Positions 43,001 to 52,754 of a stretch of 64,000 nucleotides of DNA are shown here, in pieces. The notes beneath the pieces are model-generated. The model did not search any database, was not told the origin of the DNA, and worked only from the letters and a program-made list of their open reading frames with translations. Where the stretch lies: contig NC_041041.1 in NCBI RefSeq assembly GCF_900634625.1, positions 5,535,236 to 5,599,235 on the forward strand. The letters are read 5' to 3'. The translations under genes and the position numbers were made by a program. Within the stretch, counting starts at the first letter, position 1. Every line of letters begins with the position of its first letter. The stretch comes from Parambassis ranga (lineage: Eukaryota; Chordata; Actinopteri; Ambassidae).

Positions 43001-44763
43001 GGGACATCTCAGTGGCTGATCATACCTCTTAATTTCAATCAAACACTTGCAGATATCCTGTGTGAAGTCAATGAACATGCTATTAAATGTGCATCATCAT
43101 GCACCGTGTAATTAATTCCAAGGAGGTGAGTGAATGTGCAAAAAAAAAACATGTGTGTTTATAATAGAGGAAGAAACACACTCTGGTAGGCCGGCCGTGA
43201 TGAGTCAACATAATCAACCGTGTGGACACTGATAACACTTTATCATCAATATTTTAAATTGACACATCATTTTATATTATTGTACAATTTCAATTTCTTA
43301 AATGACTCTTAACTGAAATAGAAGCTGTTTTCCTCCAAACCACTGGTATGTGCTACATTTATGAAGTCAGTCACATTTGGCTACAGTCGGTTCCGTGTAA
43401 GCTACAGTTTTAAAAATCATATATAAAAAAAACAATGCCATTAGCTGCTAAGGTTAGACTTGTCAGACTTTAACTCTCTAAGGAATCAATGCATAGCTTG
43501 TGATGTATGATTCAGTCAGATTAGAACCAAATCAAAGCTGAAAAGCGTCCAAAAAATGCATCCAAGTCATTTTTCTGTTGCAAATGCCTCCTGCCACTGC
43601 CACCTTAACAAAACCAAAAACAATTCTGAGCCTCCTACGGCTAACAGTTAAAAAACAATTCCGACTACAACTCACAGCACCACTTCAGCCCCATGCAGTC
43701 TGTCCCGTCTGACTCGCCTGACTCTCTGGACAACAATAATTATGTTATTTAAAGCAGGCAGCATCCTGAGGCCTTAAAGGCTTTCTGAATGTAAATCTGA
43801 AAAGGCACCACAGGGGACAAGAAGGCAACACTTAGTGGGTCCCACTGTGAAACAGACTGATAAATTGCTTTTAACACCTTGTTGAGCACAAAAAAAAAAA
43901 CATTAATGACCTTCACTACTAGCATGAAGATGACCTTTCCTGAAAAGTACTCTCTCCTCTTACACTTTGCTATTATGTTTGGTATAGCCTTTCTTCAGGT
44001 TACACCCATCTTTGCCAAAAATACAATGCAAAATGGCTCCCAGTACTGATTACTTACACTGAGTGAAAATTGCTTGCGGCCCTTAAAGTGGCCAAATATG
44101 AATTAGATTTAAGGGAGGGGAAAGAGCCTCCAAACGGTGGCTGGCAAGCAGCCAGAGAGGCTGCACAAAGCAAACAACAAATGTAAAAGCTTCAGTCAAT
44201 ATCTAACAGTATTTAGCTCGTGGCAGGTAGTAATTCCTGAGCAGTTACTAAAGCTTTTCTGAGTGTTCTAGCTAATCAAGTTCAACAACGTCTGCCTGCA
44301 GGACAGTGAGACAGAACTTAAGTCCAACATTTCTTTTGTAAAAGAACTGGTATAAATAAAGAAATCTTGTATCTTCGTATATTTATGACTGAAAACATCA
44401 ACCTGTAAAGGGTTTTTATATGAAGTAAACCTGTCTGGTGGGTTCTTACCTGTGTCTGTGCTCATCATGTCCTCCCTGTCCATGTATGACCACCTGTCCT
44501 GAAGCATGCTTTCCCTCCTTGGGAGTGTCAATATGAGGGATAAGCACATCTTCCAAGCCCAGGTCGAAGCGCTTGTGCTTGGAATTGTCCGGGAGGAAAA
44601 AGAAGGCCCCGAAGCATAACGTGATGAAGGCACTGAGGATGAGGAGGAGGATGAACTTCTCTGACAGCCTCAGCGTAGCCCTGTGATGTGGGAAAGAGGA
44701 GGCGCCCGGCGACAGAGTGGGTATCCTGCGGCCTGACAGTGGCAGTAGAGCCGGCGTCGTCAT
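2315..44763 (-). CDS. man1a2: man1a2, alpha-1,2-mannosidase IB (5' part, five coding exons, residues 1-291)
   Basis: Class I (GH47) Golgi mannosidase that removes alpha-1,2-linked mannoses from Man8-9 N-glycans on the way to Man5. The coding join is complement(2315-2395, 10357-10475, 20106-20202, 30695-30956, 44450-44763), 873 nt, with phase preserved at every GT-AG junction. The protein is a type II membrane protein: a short cytosolic tail (1-36) opening MTTPALLPLSGRR, a signal anchor (about 37-57, FILLLILSAFITLCFGAFFF), a charged stem with predicted coiled coil (about 105-150), a proline-rich hinge containing PLPPVPMP, then the start of the GH47 barrel at MMKHAWDSYRQYGWGHNE (193 onward). 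From memory the N-terminus and stem match human MAN1A2 far better than MAN1A1. The human protein is about 641 residues, so more than half, including most active-site acids, lies beyond the left edge. No break is seen. Confidence 0.97.
3240..3420 (+). repeat. Dispersed teleost repeat (TTTGACCACCAAAATC family), copy 1
   Basis: The segment CCTTTGACCACCAAAATCCA, followed by a diverged body and a second TATGACCACCAAACTCATGG, matches my memory of an abundant fish repeat. Related copies lie at about 5085-5265 and 50100-50240. Confidence 0.55.
4452..4870. mobile_element. Truncated DNA-transposon fragment
   Basis: The left end CAGTATTTTCTGGACTATAG, followed by GTCGCACC, is the typical terminus of a common fish DNA transposon family. 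No matching right terminus was found, so the copy looks truncated or decayed. No coding domain was recognised. Confidence 0.5.
4971..4999. repeat. Perfect 12-bp stem hairpin
   Basis: CTCCGGACTTCC and GGAAGTCCGGAG are exact inverse complements separated by a 5-nt loop. The hairpin directly follows an AT microsatellite (about 4940-4960) and sits within a segment bounded by a 17-bp direct repeat. Confidence 0.85.
5085..5265 (+). repeat. Dispersed teleost repeat (TTTGACCACCAAAATC family), copy 2
   Basis: CCTTTGACAACTAAAATCCA opens the unit, which continues into GATATCAAGTTCATAATAAC and a region reading ACAACCCAAAAATATTAAGC. The order of these blocks is the same as in the fish repeat I recall. 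Confidence 0.55.
10357..10475 (-). CDS. man1a2: man1a2 coding exon 4 (residues 225-264)
   Basis: This 119-nt exon carries the GH47 signature block GATIVDAIDTLYIMGL, then EEFKDGQEWIEQNLDF. The acceptor is CTGTACAG and the donor GTATGT. It ends in phase 0 after a Val codon. Confidence 0.96.
11570..11740 (+). repeat. Dispersed teleost repeat
   Basis: The order GGTGCTTTACAGTGCTTCAC, then ACATTCACCCATTCATGCAC, then TGTCCTGCCCAAGGACACA and a GGATCCAACC-type ending is that of a very common fish repeat. A shorter relative lies at about 185-312. Confidence 0.6.
17690..17810. repeat. Dispersed repeat with CTGGCAGTGAG core, copy 1
   Basis: It shares CTGGCAGTGAG, then GTAA, then TACACAAAC with a second site at 52,755-52,820. 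The flanks are diverged and the ends could not be set. Confidence 0.5.
20106..20202 (-). CDS. man1a2: man1a2 coding exon 3 (residues 193-224 plus 1 nt)
   Basis: This 97-nt exon begins exactly at MMKHAW, the first conserved block of the GH47 catalytic domain, and runs through GWGHNELKPLAKKGHS to NIF. The acceptor is TTTCAG and the donor GTAAG. It leaves 1 nt of a Gly codon. Confidence 0.96.
20520..20717 (+). mobile_element. LINE-like 3' tail
   Basis: The sequence ends TTTCGCCTCGGGGATAAATA followed by AAGTAATTCTG and three ATTCTG units. This matches the 3' ends of fish non-LTR retrotransposons, which finish in a short tandem repeat. The body is 5'-truncated. Confidence 0.55.
22706..22732. repeat. 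GT microsatellite
   Basis: An uninterrupted GT dinucleotide run of about 27 bp. Confidence 0.9.
23806..24235. mobile_element. Non-autonomous hAT-type element (430 bp)
   Basis: The left end TAGAGCTGTAATCAGG matches the inverse of the right end TAGAGCTGAAGG. The flanks GTTCTGAG (23798-23805) and GTTCTGGG (24236-24243) agree at 7 of 8 bases, consistent with an aged 8-bp target duplication. The interior is GC-rich near the ends (GGCCCGACCCGGCC and similar) and lacks a transposase frame. Confidence 0.75.
27643..28047. mobile_element. TTAA-flanked MITE, Kolobok-like (405 bp)
   Basis: The termini AGGTAGGGTAGGAGATTT and AAATCTCCTACCCTACCT are perfect 18-bp inverted repeats, each bounded by TTAA (27639-27642 and 28048-28051). 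A TTAA target site with termini starting AGG fits Kolobok better than piggyBac. The interior has three tandem GGTTGGCT-like units near 27825-27848 and no coding capacity. Confidence 0.8.
30695..30956 (-). CDS. man1a2: man1a2 coding exon 2 (residues 105-192)
   Basis: This 262-nt exon encodes the luminal stem. It is rich in Glu/Lys/Arg with heptad-like spacing (ALQEAKEKLRKSREELQ), followed by a Pro-rich linker and EKRDKIRE. The acceptor reads TTCCTGCAG and the donor GTAAGAGG. It completes the split Arg codon of exon 1 and ends in phase 0. Confidence 0.96.
31035..31072 (+). mobile_element. LINE-type 3' tail
   Basis: CCTGGTTAAATAATGGTTAA followed by ATAAATAAATAAA is the usual 3' end of an abundant fish non-LTR element. 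Only the tail is recognisable. Confidence 0.55.
38370..38418 (+). mobile_element. LINE/SINE-type 3' tail
   Basis: ATAAAGTGCTATATAAATCA followed by an ATT repeat resembles the 3' end of a common fish retroelement. The body upstream is not identifiable. Confidence 0.5.
39972..40018. repeat. CA microsatellite (47 bp)
   Basis: An uninterrupted CA dinucleotide run of about 23 units, the longest in the window. Confidence 0.95.
44450..44763 (-). CDS. man1a2: man1a2 coding exon 1 (residues 1-104 plus 2 nt)
   Basis: It encodes the cytosolic tail, the signal anchor and the first part of the luminal stem, ending DEHRHR. The start is the ATG at 44763; an in-frame TTG further upstream is not needed, because the known family N-terminus begins MTTPALL. 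The exon ends CACAG followed by GTAAGAACC, a strong donor, and leaves 2 nt of a split Arg codon. Confidence 0.97.
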
Positions 44764-44973
44764 GGTTGGGACTGCTTGCAATGAACTTAACTTAGGGTAG
44801 GGTGTGGGTGGGGGTGGGGTTTATCACAGGTGCCACAGGTGTTGTTGTAGCAGCATGCACCGACTGGTTGACTTTATTATCTCATCCCTGCATCGGTAAG
44901 TCCAGAAACCAAAAAGGGCCAAGGTCCCTCGATGAAGGAGCGACTAGTCAGCAGGAAAACAGTCATGACGATT
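44764..44973 (-). promoter_or_regulatory. man1a2: Probable 5' UTR part of the first coding exon of man1a2
   Basis: Upstream of the ATG, transcript-sense sequence extends 210 nt to a good splice acceptor (TGTGTTCTTTTCAG directly before 44973). This suggests the 5' UTR is split and a further non-coding exon lies upstream, near the CpG-rich block at 46,050-46,440. A G/T-rich tract at 44797-44820 becomes a C-rich run in the transcript. The donor of the non-coding exon could not be fixed. Confidence 0.5.
44877..44966 (-). promoter_or_regulatory. Upstream ORF in the man1a2 leader (29 codons plus stop)
   Basis: An ATG at 44966 opens a 29-residue frame, starting MTVFLLTSRSF and ending GMR, with TAA at 44877-44879. 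It is out of frame with the main ATG and ends 113 nt before it, so reinitiation is possible. Its relevance depends on the predicted acceptor at 44973 being used, because the uATG lies just inside that exon. Confidence 0.4.
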
Positions 44974-46049
44974 CTGAAAAGAACACAGTATAAACACAGG
45001 GTTAAACAGGGATCGGATCTACTGGAGCTTTGTTGTCTCTATGTTACTTCTAACCATGCTGAATTATAAACACATTGTGATAACACAAGAAAGCAGTGTG
45101 TTATATATCAATGTGAAATATTACAGCAATAAATAGCAGTGTCCCCCTTCCACACACACACACAAAGCACTTAATCTTCAGACCATGAAAAAAACATATT
45201 TTCAAGAGGCTTAAGGTATCAAGAGGCTGTGCAATATCTGTGTGATCAACTGTGTTTGTGTCCTCTGCCAGAATAAACCCCATTTTGCTGCTTTATTGTA
45301 TCACAGTGCTGTCAGGACGTACAATGCGATAAATAAAATGACTGAGATGAGGAGCAAGATCAACCTACATACCCTCTCTCTCTATATATATATATCCATC
45401 GACCTGAATAACAATTCATCCCCATGTGTTTGACACAAACCTTGACAAAAGGAGCAGGGCATGGTGACAAAATAAGACTGCATGCGTGTCTCCTGTGCAC
45501 TATTACATCTGAATTTTACCTACCCATGTGGTTGCACTTAAAAAAGATGTGGCAACAAGACGTGGAGCAAATGTTTGATTGCGATCAGCAAGTGCGAATG
45601 TAAACGATGGATGAAAATCGAACAGCGCATTTAAACAGCCAACATCCTACTATCGCCCGAGGGGTCCGAATCCAGCCACCGCTGACAGAAGATGTTCATT
45701 TATCCTCATTTTAGCTTCCCATTAGGTTGGTATGAAACTACGACGTCTCCACACAGAATACCAAGTTCATTCACTGACAGTGCCAGCCTGTGTGAGGTGA
45801 TTAGCCGATACAAAATGCTAGCTAACAAGCGACCGAGCTAACTTATCATGCTAATACTGGATGCCAAATAAAAAAAACCGACCAGCAGAAAATAAGCATC
45901 TCACAGAAATAAACATCGATAAGACAATGACAAAAATAATGTCCCGACATACGCGTAAGGGCCTCACTGACATTTTAGCAGCCCAGTGGGAGGTATAGGC
46001 TGGGCTAGCTATGAAGCTACAGTGCTAACGCTAGCTAGCTGGCTATGAA
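44974..46049 (-). other. Putative 5' UTR intron of man1a2
   Basis: It lies between the predicted acceptor at 44973 and the CpG-rich block. It contains a short CT/AT microsatellite near 45374-45396. Nothing else was recognised. Confidence 0.4.
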
Positions 46050-46440
46050 GTGACAGAGGCGGTCTCTTGTGTAGAGACGCCGCTCTGCTGCATCACCACC
46101 TTTCTCATTTGCTCGGTGAAAATCGATGCCAGTCAGGATTCCCAGTCCGCCTTTTGGAAGAAGTCTCCGTAGCAGGTGTCCTCATGTCCACGGATATTAC
46201 AGCCGTCGTGACCCGCTGGCGCTGCTGCTGCCGTCAGAGCCACATAGCGTTACAGCTTCGCGGACGTCGGGAGGATGATGATAACCAGCCGCTATGTTGA
46301 ACTGCAGCGACGGACTGACTGAGCTGCTGCTGCCGCCGCCACCGCCGCCGCTGCTGCTGCTGCTGCTCGATCCAACATCAACTACTCAGCCTGCCTCACT
46401 TAGGGACCGTCTGACAATTACGTTAGGCTGACTTACAGGA
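46050..46440 (-). promoter_or_regulatory. Putative man1a2 promoter / non-coding first exon, CpG-rich
   Basis: Against an AT-rich background this block is clearly CpG- and GC-rich and carries a CTG/CCG trinucleotide tract at 46323-46367. It lies about 1.3-1.7 kb upstream of the man1a2 ATG. No TATA box is evident. Candidate donors on the minus strand (for example GTAACG or GTGAGG contexts) are weak, so the exon end is left open. Confidence 0.5.
46323..46367. repeat. CTG/CCG trinucleotide tract
   Basis: A run of CTG, CCG, CCA and CTG triplets on the plus strand reads as CAG/CGG on the man1a2 sense strand. It has the look of a CpG-island 5' UTR or promoter repeat and is probably length-variable. 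Confidence 0.8.
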
Positions 46441-48145
46441 TGATGTGATGTTAACCAAGCCCACCTTCAGCATGCAACAGACAGCTTCAGCTGTAACTTC
46501 CCTTACAATCTGACATATTTTATAAAGCTGTGGAATTTACATGAATCTTTTATAAACAAACGAAATCTGCACTTAAATACTGGCTCAAGCAGAAGCATGG
46601 TTATAAACATCCTGCATTGTTATCTATTAAAGCAACCCATCAAAAATAAAGACATACTAATAACACTTTAAAAATGTTTTTCAATCCCTTTTAATGGAAA
46701 AAAATACATTTATATTAAGATATTCCTTTATTTTTTGCCAAAATATGCACTGTTACAGCAGCAGAAATAGTAAATAATAACACATTTATCAGAACAAAAG
46801 TACTTATAATAGAAAAAAAGGACATTACATGGGGATCACTGAGGTTAAAGTGACTTTATTCCACCCTGATGACCTGGGCACTGTAAACATTAAATGGTAC
46901 ATGTTGAGAATTTTGTACTATAATGCACAGGATGTAGTGTGGTATCAGGAGGATGTTTTCCCATCATCCTCTAATCTTCCAGCTCCTTTACAGGTTCAAG
47001 GGGGTGTGTAGGTGAGCACAAAATAACAGAAATCCAAAAAAATAGAACTAAAGGCACCAAATATAAAGTACATGCTGGTGCATCACAGAGACGGAAGATA
47101 TTCCATACACTAAAAAGAAAAGAAAATGCATTATTGTATTAGTATTATTATGAAATGTCACACACTTAGTGTTTAATATGCGGGAAGGTGGGATAACCAC
47201 AGCTACTGGGACCCCAACAAGTCTGTTGCTGGGGTCCAGTATTTATTAGGGGGATTGTAAAGCAACAGAATTGCTCGGAATCTAAGATTATGCTCATCTC
47301 TCCCATGGTAATCAATAGTTTTAGGATTTACAGCTAGTCTCCTAAAGGGGCGGGGCAGTGACAAAACCCATGTGACATTGAAACAGGAAATAACCGCTGA
47401 GTGAACTGTCTTGTTTCTAATACAAACTTGGACATATGCATTAAAATGGTCTCTGCACAAATGTAATTGTCATCAAATGCACTCTCAACAGGAGCTGAGT
47501 TTCCAGGAAGGATACAGTTCATCATATTTGTCCCTTGGAGTCAGCCTAGAACTTTCTTTTCCTCCTTTGGCCCCGACAACAAGGGCCCTGTCTCCTCTTT
47601 TCTCTTGCCGAACACGAGACAGGTGTCACTTTGCTTTCAGGAGCGTTTCTTCCACTCTCAGAGCAGTTTTCCCTTCACCCCGGCCAAGAGCACGCTCACA
47701 GCCAAGAGCTCGCTCGGCTTTTCTCCACAAGTGAAGGGTGTAATTTGTTAGAAACCTCAGCGATGACACTTCTCCTGCTGTTGAATAGCTGGCTTTCCTG
47801 TGGTGGGACTTGGGCGAGGGCCACAAACCTGACTGAACCACAAACTCTCAAAGACATGCAGCTGAGAAAGGTGACCACGGTTTGTTCCACCAGAGTGTGG
47901 AGCTGCAGTTTCTCATACTGCTGGCAGAACAAGAGTAAAGTACAAGGTGACCGCATAAACAGACAACCCGCCACTTCAACATAAGTATACGTTACACTGA
48001 GATGAAGCAGGTCACTGGGTAATGTACGTGGGTAAGAACAAGACAAGATAATCTCTTGTTTTTGTGGATGAAAACAGCTCAAATAGTGACATCATGTACA
48101 ACAGCGCCACCTAACTCTTGGTTAAAGCAATGATTGTGGTTCGAG

Positions 48146-48214
48146 CATGGACGTCACTAGGGTTGACAGATAGGGGGGCTTAGCCCCCCTAAAATAGGGC
48201 TAGCGACGTCCATG
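48146..48214. mobile_element. 69-bp near-palindromic MITE with perfect 8-bp target duplication
   Basis: The flanks GGTTCGAG (48138-48145 and 48215-48222) are identical. The termini CATGGACGTCACTAG and CTAGCGACGTCCATG are 15-bp inverted repeats with one mismatch. The centre is a second palindrome, a 10-bp stem TAGGGGGGCT / AGCCCCCCTA around one base (48171-48191). Termini starting CATG with an 8-bp duplication recall P-type elements, but the superfamily is an inference. Confidence 0.8.
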
Positions 48215-48486
48215 GGTTCGAGGCTGCACCTGTCTATTACTCAACATGGTCATGACTCACTTTTGAAGCCATCCCCTAGAGGCTGTGTGAAGAATTGCAG
48301 TTCTGAAAGTAACAAATATGACAAGCAAAGGCCAGGTTGGTCCAGGTTAGCATCAGCATTTAGGACTGGGATTTACACTGCAGACGATTTGGAGCGGGAA
48401 CTTAACAAAAGAAAAGAATATTTTTCATTATGCTTATGCATGTAATCCCATGATAGGGATACAGATTAAATTAGAGGATTAGTTTT

Positions 48487-48508
48487 GGGGGGGGGGGGGG
48501 GGGGGGGG
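48487..48508. repeat. Poly-G run (22 nt)
   Basis: Twenty-two consecutive G residues on the plus strand. It could form stacked G-quadruplex structures and is also prone to sequencing-length error. Confidence 0.9.
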
Positions 48509-48888
48509 TATAGTGTGCATCTCTGTTACCATGGTTACAACTCCTATGATTTACTGCACGGAAAAGATCGACTGATACTGTCTCCTTGTTTAATACTGCA
48601 GCCCAGAGGGCTTATATACATGTGATGCATGTCAGCGGAGGGAGTGAGACCAGCCTTAATGAATTCATTGATTTTGGATACGTGATGATGGATCCTTTGG
48701 TCGCTCCTTTTGCTTCACAGTGAGGTTGACATTGTTCTTTTTAAGTAATGAAGACATGGCCAGAGGATCATTCTCCTTGATCTCCAGTGCAAACTGAAGA
48801 TCTCAGATCTCTCAGATCTATCAGTCTCACTTTGTGAGGATTGTATTTCTTTTGTCTTTGCTTTGACCGCTCCACACTGAAGCAGAGC

Positions 48889-49605
48889 TCAGCAGGCAGT
48901 TAGTCTGCACCATGACACTAGAGTGAGACCTTCTCTGACAGGCAGTCTATCCACGTATGAAGTCCAACCATAAAGACAGCGACATGTTTTTTTTTTTTTT
49001 GCTGAGTGTGGAGACAGTGAGCCGCTGAGTCCTTCACACTGGTCCTTGAGCTGCCACCGGCCGTGGCAACAGCGGGGCCACCGGGGCGTCTGATTTACAG
49101 GATACCCCTCAGTGAGTGAATTAGTGGTGCTGCAGAAGTCCTCCCATCTGTGAGGCATCACCCACTCTGCACAGTGAGGTGAACTGGTGAGATGTGTATG
49201 TGTGTGTGTGAGTGAGTGAGTGGGGGGCATGCACACAAAAATCCCAAAAGAGCTGAGCAGACACAAAAAGGCTGACACTTTCCAAATCAGAGCCAAGTTG
49301 CAGAGAAGGAGGGTGTGAGCTGGTGAGTGGAGGGAGGGTGTCCTTTGCTTCAGCGGATCTTTGATTATCATTGTCAGAGGGATGGATAGCTGGACTGGGA
49401 AGGATTTATCACACATTTCACACCCACGAGGAACAATGCTGCAAAGACAAAACACCTGTTCTGAACCCCCTCTGTGGAAAGCAGGAAGAAGGAGCAGGCA
49501 AATGTTTACAGGAGCTCTTGGCAAGACATGAGATGAGCTTGTAAACATCACCAAACTCCACCTGCCCTTCTGCTCCATGTTTGACAGGCTGAAGTGGTGA
49601 ATCAT
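48889..49605 (-). other. Unexplained long open frame (about 238 codons from first ATG)
   Basis: An uninterrupted frame on the minus strand, with the first ATG at 49605. It contains CA-repeat-derived His/Thr residues and no domain I recognise. The first part (about 49480-49640) also reads as a plausible exon in another frame, preceded by CTGGCAG. It may be a chance frame, a decayed exon or an uncharacterised transcript. Confidence 0.2.
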
Positions 49606-50099
49606 GACAGTTCCACCCCTCAATGATGTTCTGCACCGCAGCTCCTGCCAGAAACCGGCCTGTCAGCGCTCAGACGAGGTTAATCGCACCTCTGGTTCTG
49701 GTGGACAGCGCTGTGTGTGTGTGTGTCCATAGGGAAAATGTGTTTCTGAAGTGTTAATCCCACGCTCTGGTGGCGACAACTGCTTATAGTGCTGAGAAGG
49801 GAGGATTCTTTTATACACATGATTTTTGACATTCCAGTTAATGGTGCGACACAGCAGCGTCACATGCTGCCTGTAGCAGTGATCAGACCCTGCAGGGAGT
49901 GAGGCATGATGGGTAGAAAAACAGAGCTTGTCTTTATACAATGTTTGGATACTCTACAGACAACAAATTGCATCTCAATGTTAATTCTTTTAGGAGTATC
50001 CTTCCACACTTATGAGGCAGTGCCTTTTAATTTCTGCTTAAATACGTATAATTCAATAGTCCAGATCTCTCTCAAAGTGATGAGCATCTGCATTAAGAG

Positions 50100-50240
50100 C
50101 TAAAATCGCATGATGTCACAGTAAAATTGACCTTTTGGATTTTAAGTGTGACTTCTGTCATATTAGACATTTGTGCAAATGTTGGGTCATTATCTTCCAA
50201 TACATTTAGAAGTGCAGAGGGAGAGCCTGTTGTGACACCT
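50100..50240. repeat. Dispersed teleost repeat, copy 3
   Basis: ATGATGTCACAGTAAAATTG, then ACCTTTTGGATTTTAAGTGT and CATATTAGACATTTGTGCAA occur in the order expected for another segment of the fish repeat family seen at about 3240 and 5085. Confidence 0.5.
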
Positions 50241-52754
50241 TCAAGCAAGCAGCAGAGGTAGTCAGCACTGTAGAACATGCAGCAAGAAGAAACTGACACC
50301 ATTGTGTCCTTTGGAAGCTTTGTGTGTTCAAAGGCAGCAGAAAGAGCGGGGGTTCTAGCATCTATGTGAGACAGTGGCCCCAAGTACAAGAAGACATTTG
50401 CACCAAATGTAAAGGAATTTGACCTTCGACTATGCAATTCTGAAGAGTGGCCTCCAGCACAGAGGAATGATAAAACAACACTGCTGCTATAATGCTGCGG
50501 TTCTGTTTGCCCACAGCTTCAGGTTGTCAGACACCTTGATAACATTCAAAAATGAATTGTACTTTCATGTCATTTTTGTGTGAGTAGATATTTCATTTTC
50601 CACTTGATAGCAGCCTTATTTTACAATCCTCGAACACAGGCTGTGAAGATGAGAAACAGCAACCCCAAAGTGGCTTTCAAACATGGCTCACTCTGAAATA
50701 ATAACAGCAGAGAAAATGAACAGATTCAGGTGATCTGGCCAAGAGAAACCACAACTTTGTATGCAGCACGGAGAATGTACAGCATATCATTCGCAGCAGC
50801 AAACAAGCTCACGGTGCAGAGTGAAGCTTCTTCTTCACCTTCACAGGCTGAGTTTCAATATTTTATATAAAGTAGCCTTGTCAATTTATACATTTTTAAA
50901 TATGACAGAAACAGCAGGATGAGTCAGAAGAGAGAGCACAATAACATGTTCAAGTGGAAAGTCTCACAAAACAGGTTTTTTAGTGAATATTTGAAGATGA
51001 CCTCCCTTTAAGCTGCATTTCTCTCTCTCTACTCTCTACTATTTATGTGCATCACACACACAGCGCCTCTCCTCTTATTTCATCACTATACATTTAGGTT
51101 CTTTGTTGTCTGACTGTGTGTGGGTGTGATCAATCATTTCTCTTGCACTATTGGAAAACGATACACGTCCATTTGCAAACACATCCTCTTCCATAATGCC
51201 ACTATTCAATACCATCAAAACACAGGAGCCAGCATGGGATAGGGTTACAGTCTCATCCGTGACTCATGGCCTCATAAACTAGCAGAATGACAGATTAGAT
51301 GGAGCAGCTTGTGGTGCTGCAGGACTGTCTGTAGTCGGCCCCTGTAACAGAGTGACCCTTTTCCAAGTCGTCCACTAGCAGCACTCAGAGAACAGAGGCC
51401 ATCACCTTGATGCAGACCTCACTGATTTGAAGACGCTGCCTGTCTTCACTCTTTTGATTTGTTCTCTGGTCTCTAGTCAGAAGTCTCATCCATGGTTACA
51501 AACAGCTGCAGAAATCTTTCAGGATTCACCTCAGAAATGTCAGATTGCATCCCTGAATGTGACTCACAGGAGTTTCAGCATCCAGCAAACTGGCAGCTTG
51601 GTCTCGTTTGGCCACGTTCTCTGATCAGTTTCATGCTGTAAGTAGGAGCTCCCCCTGCTAGTGATGCCACCAGACCGAGACAGAAGTAGCAGACGACTGT
51701 AGTGCTGACTTGCAGTTTTTTAAATACTACAAATGAAACTTTCCGCATCAGCATTTAAAGTAGATGTGCATGTAATCAGAGGTGCTGCTCACCACCTGGC
51801 AAGGAGGCAGAGAAATGCTTGGGACAAGTTGGGGGCCACAATTGGCCACATAGCTGCATGTTCCTGGGGGCAGAGACGTGTTGCTATGGTAACCGAAACT
51901 GGTGTCCACTGAAGATAAGGGTTTTCCTTGTAAAATGGGTTTAATGTTATAATTTTGTCTGTTTTAGGGTGATCGTCACCTAGCTCCTTACCCTCCTAAC
52001 TCCTAATCTTTGCCTTATGAATACACAAAACAGCTTACAGTGTCAGAGTGACTCGAAGCCCAGCCTCCTGACTGAAAGTCCTCCACGTTGCCTCCTAACA
52101 CTGTAGGACCGTATAAGCCTAATGATCGAACGATTATATGTTCTTTTAGCATGTTTTGTGAGGATGCATTGGTCGTGCATGTCGAATGACAATGAAAGCA
52201 AAAGAAAATACAGAAAATTTTTGTTGGTGTCAGATTATTTACAACATAATGGACACTAGTTGGAGCCCCCCCCCCTTCTGTAAAACTGTTGCCCAGGCTC
52301 CCAGCAGACTCTAGAGGCACCCCTGCATGTAACAAGAGTTTCTTTTTTCAGCTCCTATCAATCACTCCTCGTGGCTGGTTAGTAAGCTAATCACGCGGGA
52401 GACCTTAATGTTACTGGGACTCGCCTACTACAAGCTGAAAATGTCAAACATGTTTACAGGTTGAGTCTGACAGCACTCTTGAAAGTGTCGATTTGCTCTC
52501 TGCTGAATTTATTTGAAAATTCTGTTTAGGATTCTTCTGGTTCCTCTCCTTAAGACTTTGTGTTTTATCTGCTCCACATATTTCTGATCTTTTTCATACT
52601 CAGGTCTGGCAACTAAATGCTGTTAAAAGTTTCACAGCATACTGTTAGTGCCAACTCTCTGAAACTAGGTCAGTGCCACATTTGATAAGCTTTTTTATTT
52701 AATCTACCTGTATACACTAACTTTTTGTGATGTTGTTGTTCATTTTTATTTAAA

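Larger units (their letters stand above)
30957..44449 (-). other. man1a2 intron 1
   Basis: The longest intron (13.5 kb). Supported contents are a LINE-type tail at about 31035-31072, a poly-C run near 33463, a LINE-type tail at about 38370-38418, and a CA microsatellite (39972-40018). Open frames such as about 35481-36101 (plus strand) start at TTG and show no domain. No nested gene was recognised. Confidence 0.75.

Noticed and set aside
44764..44781. Six-residue N-terminal extension of man1a2
   Set aside because: It starts at TTG. The orthologue begins at the ATG used here (MTTPALL).
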